Shown here: positions 5,023-10,936 of the stretch, in pieces
Position numbering within the stretch: the stretch's first letter is position 1
Layout: each line of letters starts with the position of its first letter
Origin: a virus
Virus record (IMG/VR): IMGVR_UViG_3300030109_001617
Coordinates: 1-21,706 of that record
Reading direction: 5' to 3' (one strand)
DNA length: 21,706 bases
Notes under the pieces: model-generated
What the model was told of the DNA's origin: nothing
Databases searched by the model: none
Seen by the model: only the letters and a program-made list of their open reading frames with translations
Position numbers and translations under genes: made by a program

Positions 5023-5462
5023 TGTTAGCAGAACTCGCAGCAGCAAATGCAGCTTTCAGTGTAATCAAAAGTTTTGTATCCAACGGAAAAGAACTTACAG
5101 GGTGTGCTAAACAGATATCTGATTTTGTATTTTCAAAGGAACAATTGGAAAAGAAAGCAAGTAAACAAAAAGCCAAAGGGGGGAGTTCTGATTTAGAAGA
5201 GTTCATGGCTCTTGAGCAGATAAAAGAAAAAGAAGAAGAACTCAAGAAGATGATGATATACATAGGCAGACCTGGCTTATGGCAAGATTGGCAGGCTTTC
5301 CAAGCTGAAGCAAGAAAGTCAAGACGCTATCAAGAGAAGATGGCAGAGAGAAGACAAGCAGAGTTAATGGAATATTTTGGTTATGGTATAGCTTTTATAT
5401 TCGTACTATTCTTTGCAGGGTTACTAGCTTGGATTGTTGGTAAATGGACAGGGAAACTTTAA
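5022..5462 (+). CDS. Coiled-coil membrane protein with C-terminal anchor (146 aa)
   Basis: The N-terminal 20 residues are alanine-rich and amphipathic (AELAAANAAFSVIKSF). A long charged region with coiled-coil potential spans about 39-78 (EQIKEKEEELKKMM), followed by YIGRPGLWQDWQAFQ (80-94). A basic helix precedes one clear transmembrane segment at about 119-141, and a short basic tail ends the protein. Similar proteins occur in marine phages as I recall. Its place in the cassette with lysis genes allows a second holin, antiholin or spanin-like role, but no lipobox or signal sequence is seen. The stop region overlaps the next microgene by 19 bases. Confidence 0.75.
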   Translation: MLAELAAANAAFSVIKSFVSNGKELTGCAKQISDFVFSKEQLEKKASKQKAKGGSSDLEEFMALEQIKEKEEELKKMMIYIGRPGLWQDWQAFQAEARKSRRYQEKMAERRQAELMEYFGYGIAFIFVLFFAGLLAWIVGKWTGKL

Positions 5463-5578
5463 CACCTTGCATAGGCGTATGTAAACTTGAAGATGATATT
5501 TGTATTGGATGTAAGAGAACTATAGAAGAGATTAAGGAAGCATATGATAAATTGGTTATTAAAAATCCTAAGACATAA
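5444..5578 (+). CDS. DUF1289-type cysteine microprotein (44 aa)
   Basis: ATG at 5444 lies in the end of the membrane-protein gene; the frame runs 44 codons to TAA at 5576-5578. Residues 8-30 carry P-C9-IGV-C13, then C20-IG-C23-KRT-IEEI. This is the exact arrangement of the DUF1289 family (PF06945): PC-x-x-x-C, about six residues, C-x-G-C-x-R-T-x-x-E-I. That family is common in proteobacteria as a short stand-alone protein or next to other domains. The four cysteines suggest zinc or another metal. The role is unknown; acquisition from a proteobacterial host is a reasonable inference. Confidence 0.8.
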   Translation: MDRETLTPCIGVCKLEDDICIGCKRTIEEIKEAYDKLVIKNPKT

Positions 5579-5660
5579 TAGTAGAATAGGAATCACGAGT
5601 GCTAGAGAATTAGCAAAACACAGACTTTATACAACCAAGTATGAAGACTTATGCATGTAA
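5544..5660 (+). CDS. Candidate microgene (38 aa)
   Basis: ATG at 5544 follows AAGGAAG at a good distance and overlaps the end of the DUF1289-type gene by 35 bases. The frame is open for 38 codons to TAA at 5658-5660, just before the ribosome site of the next gene. The peptide is basic with a hydrophobic first turn (MINWLLKILRHNSR) and a helical second part (SARELAKHRLYTTKYEDL). No relative is recognised. It fills what would otherwise be a 94-bp gap. Confidence 0.45.
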   Translation: MINWLLKILRHNSRIGITSARELAKHRLYTTKYEDLCM

Positions 5661-5672
5661 AAGGAGTATCAC

Positions 5673-5840
5673 ATGGCAGCAAAGAAGAAAGCAAAAAAGG
5701 GTGGTGCAAAACCATCTAACCCAAAGTTATACGCTTCAGTAAAAGCAGAAGCTAAACGTAAGTTCAAGGTATACCCAAGTGCGTACGCAAATGCCTGGCT
5801 TGTGCGTACCTATAAGAAGCGTGGTGGTGGATACTCCTAA
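5673..5840 (+). CDS. Small basic protein with PSAYAN motif (55 aa)
   Basis: A strong ribosome site (AAAAGGAG) precedes the ATG at 5673; 55 codons end in a TAATG overlap with the next gene. After a lysine-rich tail the protein carries SNPKLYASVKAEAKRKFK and VYPSAYANAWLVRTYKKRGG. This block, LY-x2-VK-x-EA-x3-F-x-x-YPSAYAN-x-W-x-V-x-x-YK-x-RGG, is one I recall from many marine viral genomes as a small stand-alone protein. I cannot fix the family name. It is probably a compact helical nucleic-acid-binding domain, but that is inference from charge and size. Confidence 0.75.
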   Translation: MAAKKKAKKGGAKPSNPKLYASVKAEAKRKFKVYPSAYANAWLVRTYKKRGGGYS

Positions 5841-6085
5841 TGGCTAAACCCAAAGGCGGCTTAACTAAATGGTTTAAAGAAGATTGGCGTGATGTTAAGA
5901 CTGGCAAAAAGTGTGGTCGGTCAGGCAAAGAAAAGAAGTCACGACCTTATCCTGCTTGTAGACCAAAAGCCGTTGCAGGTAGAATAAGTAAACAGGAAGC
6001 TAAAAAGAAGACAGGTCCTAAAGCTGTTAAGTGGTCTGTTACTGCTTCAGGTAGAAAAAGAAAAACAACACGCAAGAAGACATGA
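5840..6085 (+). CDS. Small basic protein with CGR...CRP motif (81 aa)
   Basis: The N-terminal half carries GGLTKWFKEDWRDVKTG, then C25-GR and PYPA-C40-RP. Two cysteines 15 residues apart with R/P after them may form a metal or disulphide site. The second half is lysine- and arginine-rich (GPKAVKWSVTASGRKRK). I recall the LTKWF-x-E-x-W-x-D-x-KTG-x-x-CGR arrangement from viral and algal-virus proteins of unknown function. It is linked by TAATG to the 55-aa gene and by ATGA to the HNH-like gene, so the three are probably co-translated. Confidence 0.75.
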   Translation: MAKPKGGLTKWFKEDWRDVKTGKKCGRSGKEKKSRPYPACRPKAVAGRISKQEAKKKTGPKAVKWSVTASGRKRKTTRKKT

Positions 6086-6339
6086 ATAGAAATTACAGAA
6101 AAGAGTACGACAGGTATCACGGAAAGCCAAAGCAAAAAAAGCGAAGAGCTTCACGTAATGCAGCTAGAGCTATAATGGCTAAACGTGGTCGAGTCACTAA
6201 AGGTGATGGCAAAGACGTACATCATACCACAGGTAATCCTATGAATAATAAGAAGAGTAAATTATCTGTAAAATCAAAAAGCAAAAATCGTTCTTTTGCT
6301 AGAACCAAAACAGCTAGAAAGAAGAATCCTCGTGCATAA
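6082..6339 (+). CDS. HNH-like small protein (85 aa)
   Basis: The N-terminus is a basic helix (NRNYRKEYDRYHGKPKQKKRRASRNAARAIM). Residues 45-56 read DVHHTTGNPMNN, followed by LSVKSKSKNRS. This resembles the core of HNH_3-type endonucleases, in which a D-H-H (H47/H48), GN-x-x-NN (N52, N55/N56) and a following L-x-x-x-S-x-x-x-N form the beta-beta-alpha metal fold. The protein is short and lacks the zinc-knuckle cysteines seen in some HNH proteins, so activity is uncertain. HNH proteins beside the terminase genes assist packaging in some phages (HK97 gp74 is the known case). It is separated from the large terminase by two small genes here. Confidence 0.7.
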   Translation: MNRNYRKEYDRYHGKPKQKKRRASRNAARAIMAKRGRVTKGDGKDVHHTTGNPMNNKKSKLSVKSKSKNRSFARTKTARKKNPRA

Positions 6340-6724
6340 AGAATTAACAGAATTACAAAATAAATTCTTAGATGCTTTGTTTGGTCCTGCTAAAGGTAAT
6401 CATGCTAAAGCTATGAAGATTGCAGGATACTCAGAGTCAACTAACCCACATCATATTATTAACTCAGTGCGAAAGCATATAATAGAAAGAGCAGAATTAG
6501 AGATGGCAGTCAATGCTCCTAAAGCCGTATTATCAATGGTGGGAGTTATAGATGACCCATCAGCTATAGGCAATAGAGAAAGACTAGCAGCTTCTCAACA
6601 AATACTTGATAGGGTAGGATTATCCAAAGTAGAAAAGCTCAACGTCACATCAGATAAACCTATGGGCGTATTTATCTTACCAGCAAAGACAGATGAAGAT
6701 AGCACAGAAACTCAATCCAACTAG
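6332..6724 (+). CDS. Putative small terminase subunit (130 aa)
   Basis: Probable recognition component of the DNA packaging motor. The frame is open from a TTG at 6296, but the GTG at 6332 gives only an 8-base overlap with the upstream gene and begins right before the domain, so it is preferred. The first 45 residues contain ELTELQNKFLDALF, then GNHAKAMKIAGYSEST. This is a helix-turn-helix typical of small terminases (Q-x-x-F, then A-x-x-AGYS). A conserved helical middle (PKAVLSMVGVIDDP, NRERLAASQQILDRVGL) may form the oligomerisation region. The C-terminus ends in an acidic low-complexity tail. Position just before the large subunit supports the call. Confidence 0.75.
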   Translation: MHKELTELQNKFLDALFGPAKGNHAKAMKIAGYSESTNPHHIINSVRKHIIERAELEMAVNAPKAVLSMVGVIDDPSAIGNRERLAASQQILDRVGLSKVEKLNVTSDKPMGVFILPAKTDEDSTETQSN

Positions 6725-7034
6725 TAGATACACTACTTTAAAAGGTCCAACAGTTCCTTGGGGATACGAAGCAAACAGCATCGACCCACATTTATTAGAG
6801 CCAATAGAAGAGCAATTAGAAGCTCTATCCATGGCAGAAGATTATTTAAAAGAGTCATCTTATCCAGAAGTAGCAAGATGGCTGTCAGAATATACAGGAC
6901 GTAGCATAACTCCGATGGGATTATGGAAGCGTATAAAGACAGACAAAACAGATAGACGAAGGTATGCTGAACAAAAAAGCCGCATTGCCAAGACCCAAGC
7001 TGAAGGCAACATCAAAGCCCAAGCCTTTAACTAA
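6693..7034 (+). CDS. Conserved small protein between terminase subunits (113 aa)
   Basis: It overlaps the small terminase by 32 bases and the large terminase by 71 bases, an unusually tight nesting. The product has GPTVPWGYE near the start, then EPIEEQLEALSMAEDYLKES, and SYPEVARWLSEYTGRSITPMGLWKRIKTD. The last block looks like a helix-turn-helix of the resolvase or replication-initiator type, as in many small DNA-binding proteins. I recall close relatives directly before the large terminase in other marine phages. A DNA-recognition helper of the packaging motor is the likely guess; no enzymatic motif is seen. Confidence 0.65.
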   Translation: MKIAQKLNPTSRYTTLKGPTVPWGYEANSIDPHLLEPIEEQLEALSMAEDYLKESSYPEVARWLSEYTGRSITPMGLWKRIKTDKTDRRRYAEQKSRIAKTQAEGNIKAQAFN

Positions 7035-8604
7035 AGAAGAAAAAGACTTAGTTAAAGCTAAAAAACAACAAAGGTCTGCACGTGTGCGTTTAAACATAGC
7101 ACAACGTAAAATAGCTAAGATAGCTAGGAGTACAGAAGATAATGACATTGCAGAGAAAGCTACAGAGAGTTTACCTGAAGCTTATCCTGTCGAGGAGGAA
7201 TCAAGCCAAGAAGTATTATTCAAGCCAAACCCAGGACCACAGACAAATTTTTTAGCTGCACCAGAACGAGAAGTATTATATGGAGGAGCAGCTGGGGGTG
7301 GCAAGACGTATAGTCTGATAGTAGACCCACTACGTTACTGCAATAATCCAAATATGAACGCTCTTATATTAAGACGTACAAATGACGAACTTAGGGAGAT
7401 TATACACAAATCTCAGGAAATGTATCCTCAGGCTTTCCCTGGGGCTAAATGGATGGAGAAAAAAAGCCAATGGACTTTCCCGTCTGGTGCTAGAATATGG
7501 ATGACATATCTTGAACAAGAAAAAGACGTTCTAAGATACCAAGGACAAGCATTCACTTATATTGGTTTTGACGAATTAACACAGTATCCGACACCATATG
7601 CTTGGGATTATTTACGTTCGCGCCTTAGAACTGCAGACCCGTCACTCCCCGTTTACATGCGAGGTACGACAAACCCTGGAGGACCAGGGCACAACTGGGT
7701 CAAAAAAATGTTCATTGACCCTGCTCCAGCGGGTAAGCCGTTTTGGGCAACAGATATTACGACTGGGGAAACTTTAAAGTACCCTAAACACCATTCAAAG
7801 GCAGAGCAACCTTTGTTTAGGAGAAGATTCATTCCTGCTAAGTTAATGGATAATCCATTTTTATATGAGCAGGGGGATTATGAAGCGATGTTGTTATCTC
7901 TACCAGAGACACAACGTAGACAATTATTGGAGGGAAGTTGGGATGTTGCAGAAGGTGCGGCTTTTTCTGAGTTCGATAGGCGATATCACGTTACGGATGT
8001 ATTTGCAATTCCAGACAATTGGAGAAAATTTAGGGCGTGCGATTATGGGTACTCTTCCTATTCTGCAGTCTTATGGTTTGCAGTTGACCCAGCTACTGAG
8101 CAACTTGTGGTCTACCGTGAAATGTATGTATCAAAATATACAGCCAAAGATTTGGCGTTTGCTATCTTGGATATGGAAAGAAACGATGGACAAATCTCGT
8201 ATGGTGTACTCGACAGTTCGTGTTGGCATAAAAGGGGTGATACAGGTCCTTCCTTGGCGGAACAAATGATTTCAATTGGTTGTCGTTGGCGACCAGCAGA
8301 CAGAAGTAAAGGTAGTCGTATAGCAGGTAAAAACGAAATACATAGACGACTACAAGTAGACGATATTACAGAAGAGGCAGGTCTCACCATATTTAACAGT
8401 TGCACTAATTTAATTGCACAGTTACCAATTATACCTTTAGATAAAAGTAACTCTGAGGATGTAGATACAAAAGCAGAAGACCATTTGTATGATGCTTTAC
8501 GTTATGGTATAATGACCAGACCTAGGTCAAAGTCTATATTTGATTATGACCCAGCAGCGATGCCACAGAAATGGACTCCTGCAGACAGAGTATTTGGATA
8601 TTAA
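6964..8604 (+). CDS. terL: Terminase large subunit (546 aa)
   Basis: ATPase and nuclease of the packaging motor; it translocates phage DNA into the prohead and cuts the concatemer. The ATPase half has a Walker A at residues 107-115 (GGAAGGGKT) and a Walker B with D203-E204 in YIGFDEL. A coupling-type GTTNPGG motif lies at 234-240. The nuclease half has RNase-H-like acidic residues D360 (CDYGYSS), D417 (VLDSS) and D506/D510 (DHLYDALRYG). Length is typical. An N-terminal basic extension of about 80 residues (LPRPKLKATSKPKP) precedes the core and is longer than usual. The start overlaps the upstream gene. The family is Terminase_3/6-like. Confidence 0.95.
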   Translation: MLNKKAALPRPKLKATSKPKPLTKEEKDLVKAKKQQRSARVRLNIAQRKIAKIARSTEDNDIAEKATESLPEAYPVEEESSQEVLFKPNPGPQTNFLAAPEREVLYGGAAGGGKTYSLIVDPLRYCNNPNMNALILRRTNDELREIIHKSQEMYPQAFPGAKWMEKKSQWTFPSGARIWMTYLEQEKDVLRYQGQAFTYIGFDELTQYPTPYAWDYLRSRLRTADPSLPVYMRGTTNPGGPGHNWVKKMFIDPAPAGKPFWATDITTGETLKYPKHHSKAEQPLFRRRFIPAKLMDNPFLYEQGDYEAMLLSLPETQRRQLLEGSWDVAEGAAFSEFDRRYHVTDVFAIPDNWRKFRACDYGYSSYSAVLWFAVDPATEQLVVYREMYVSKYTAKDLAFAILDMERNDGQISYGVLDSSCWHKRGDTGPSLAEQMISIGCRWRPADRSKGSRIAGKNEIHRRLQVDDITEEAGLTIFNSCTNLIAQLPIIPLDKSNSEDVDTKAEDHLYDALRYGIMTRPRSKSIFDYDPAAMPQKWTPADRVFGY

Positions 8605-8606
8605 AC

Positions 8607-10712
8607 ATGGAACATGAAAACGAAAACATAGAAGATTTAGTGTTCGTACCTAAAGACCCAAAGGACGAACTTGCAGCCTATGTTATTGAAAAATTTAAAT
8701 CTGCAGAAGATGCACGATTATATGATGAGCAAAGATGGCTTAACTCATACAGACAGTATAGAGGACTATACACAAACGACACACAGTTTACTGAAACTGA
8801 AAAATCACAAGTTTTTATTAAGATAACTAAAACAAAAGTTTTAGCTGCTTATGGACAAATTATTGATGTATTGTTTGCAGGACAAAGATTCCCACTAGGT
8901 GTAGAGGCTACACGTATTCCTGAAGGGGTAACAGAGTCTGTAAACTTTGACCCCAAAGAACCTGACAATGCATTAAATGAATTAAATAATGTTTATGGTT
9001 TCCCTGGAGATGGGCAAGAGTTACCAAAGGGAGCTACGCAAGAATCTCTTCAAGATATGCAATTAGGTGCATTTGAAGATGATTTAGAAAGCATAAAAGA
9101 GAAAATAAAATCTGGACAGGGATTAACCCCTACCTCTCAAACATACTACCCTGCACAAAAAGCGGCAAAGAGAATGGAAAAAACTATTCTTGACCAGTTA
9201 GAAGAATCTAATGCATCTAAACATTTAAGAACAGTTGCATTTGAGATGGCGTTGTTTGGCACAGGTATTATCAAAGGACCTTTTGCTTTTGATAAAGAAA
9301 GAGCAAACTGGGATGAGGAAGGTAATTACTCACCAGAAAGTAAAACTGTACCACGAGTTGAGTCAGTTTCTACATGGAACTTCTACCCTGACTATGATGC
9401 TAACAATATGTCAGAGGCAGAGTACGTTATAGAAAGACATAAACTAAGTTACTCAGAGCTACGTAATTTAAAGAAAAGACCATACTTTGATACTGACTCT
9501 GTAGATGAGTGTGCAGAGATGGGATATAACTATACACGTAAATGGTGGGAGACAGACCTAAGAGATAATGAAACTCAGTATGATGTAGATAGATTTGAAG
9601 TATTAGAGTTTTGGGGCAACATAGATAAAACTATGGCTGAAGGTTCTGGACTAGAGATACCTAAAGATTTTGAAGATGTAGATACATTACAGGTTAATAT
9701 ATGGGTTTGTAATAACAAGATACTTAGATTAGTTATAAATCCATTTACTCCTAAACGTATTCCTTATTGTGCAGCTCCGTTTGAGTTGAATCCATATAGT
9801 TTCTTTGGTGTAGGATTAGCTGAGAATATGTCAGATACTCAAACACTTATGAATGGATTTATGAGAATGGCAGTTGATAACGCTGTCTTATCAGGAAACT
9901 TAGTATTTGAGATTGATGAAACTAACTTAGTGCCAGGGCAAGACTTACAAGTATACCCAGGAAAAGTATTTAGAAGACAAGGTGGTGCTCCTGGGCAAGC
10001 GTTGTTTGGAACTAAATATCCAAATGTAAGCACAGAGAATATGATGATGTTTGATAAGGCACGGGCGTTAGCTGATGATGCAACGGGTATACCATCTTAC
10101 TCACATGGACAAACTGGTGTTGCAGGCACAGGTAGAACTGCGGCTGGTATTAGTATGCTTATGGGAGCGGCACAACTTAGCATTAAGAGTGTCGTAAAGA
10201 ACTTAGATGACTATTTATTGCAACCACTTGGAGAAGCATTGTTTGCATTTAATATGCAGTTTGATTTTGACAAAGAAGCTAGAGGCGACTTAGAGATAAA
10301 AGCCAGAGGCACAGAAAGTCTTATGAAGAATGAAGTACGAAGTCAAAGACTTCTGCAGTTACTTCAGATGTCAGGAAATGCTGCAGTTGCACCATACTTA
10401 AAAATACCAGTTATATTAAGAGAGCTGGGACACGCTATGGATTTAGATGCAGAGAAACTTATTAATGATGAAAGAGAAGCATTTAAACAAGCAGAGATAC
10501 TAAAAGCTGCTGGAGGTTTACCAACTGACCAATCACAAGCTCAAGGTGTAAATCCTGCTGACCCATCAGGAGGTGGTGGAGGTAATATAGGTGTAGGACA
10601 AGCTCCTGTTCCTGGCGAACAAGGATTTAGTGCTCCACAGAATCCTGCTACAGCTCCACAAGAACCTGCCGTAGCTGACCAACTACAACAGTTATTAGGT
10701 GGTAGACAGTGA
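8607..10712 (+). CDS. Portal protein (701 aa)
   Basis: Forms the dodecameric ring at the packaging vertex and connects head and tail. The open frame begins at 8571, but the first 12 codons overlap the terminase end; the ATG at 8607, 3 nt after its stop, is the natural start. The length fits large podovirus (P22-like) portals. Features include an N-terminal helix (DELAAYVIEKFKSAEDARLY), QVFIKITKTKVLAAYGQIIDVLF, a central WNFYPDYDANN motif, and FFGVGLAENMSDTQTLMNGFMRMAVDNA in the core. The last 70 or so residues are Gly/Pro/Gln/Ala-rich and probably disordered. The stop overlaps the next GTG start. The order terL, portal, scaffold, capsid supports it. Confidence 0.9.
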   Translation: MEHENENIEDLVFVPKDPKDELAAYVIEKFKSAEDARLYDEQRWLNSYRQYRGLYTNDTQFTETEKSQVFIKITKTKVLAAYGQIIDVLFAGQRFPLGVEATRIPEGVTESVNFDPKEPDNALNELNNVYGFPGDGQELPKGATQESLQDMQLGAFEDDLESIKEKIKSGQGLTPTSQTYYPAQKAAKRMEKTILDQLEESNASKHLRTVAFEMALFGTGIIKGPFAFDKERANWDEEGNYSPESKTVPRVESVSTWNFYPDYDANNMSEAEYVIERHKLSYSELRNLKKRPYFDTDSVDECAEMGYNYTRKWWETDLRDNETQYDVDRFEVLEFWGNIDKTMAEGSGLEIPKDFEDVDTLQVNIWVCNNKILRLVINPFTPKRIPYCAAPFELNPYSFFGVGLAENMSDTQTLMNGFMRMAVDNAVLSGNLVFEIDETNLVPGQDLQVYPGKVFRRQGGAPGQALFGTKYPNVSTENMMMFDKARALADDATGIPSYSHGQTGVAGTGRTAAGISMLMGAAQLSIKSVVKNLDDYLLQPLGEALFAFNMQFDFDKEARGDLEIKARGTESLMKNEVRSQRLLQLLQMSGNAAVAPYLKIPVILRELGHAMDLDAEKLINDEREAFKQAEILKAAGGLPTDQSQAQGVNPADPSGGGGGNIGVGQAPVPGEQGFSAPQNPATAPQEPAVADQLQQLLGGRQ

Positions 10713-10927
10713 TAAAAGAAATAGCTAAGAAACTTGTACCTTTAGTAGATAGCAAGAAGAGTAGTGATTTATTAGAAGTGTATATGAATCACAGAGTAGA
10801 AGAACTACATAAGTTACTAGAACAACATGAAGATATTCACAACATAGCAAAAGCACAGGGAGCAATCCAAGAGATACGCAGATTAAAAACTTTGCGTGAT
10901 GAAGTTTTAGCAAGGGCAGAAAAGTAG
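10709..10927 (+). CDS. Short coiled-coil protein after the portal (72 aa)
   Basis: It starts at GTG in a GTGA overlap with the portal stop. The product is almost wholly helical and highly charged (EVYMNHRVEELHKLLEQHEDIHNIAKAQGAIQEIRRLKTLRDEVLARAEK), consistent with one long coiled coil. No cysteine, signal or membrane segment. Proteins of this size and position occur in many podoviruses as small head- or portal-associated factors. A role in portal assembly is a guess from position only. Confidence 0.8.
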   Translation: MIKEIAKKLVPLVDSKKSSDLLEVYMNHRVEELHKLLEQHEDIHNIAKAQGAIQEIRRLKTLRDEVLARAEK

Positions 10928-10936
10928 GAGAACAGT

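Noticed and set aside
7865-8269. 134-codon ORF inside the large terminase gene
   Set aside because: It lies wholly within the terminase frame region, which carries the known motifs. It has no ribosome site, and its peptide looks like an out-of-frame reading.
8485-8513. TGGTATAAT in the end of the large terminase gene as a portal promoter
   Set aside because: It is an extended -10 match, but the -35 is poor (TTGTAT) and the bases encode the constrained DALRYG motif of terminase, so chance is likely.
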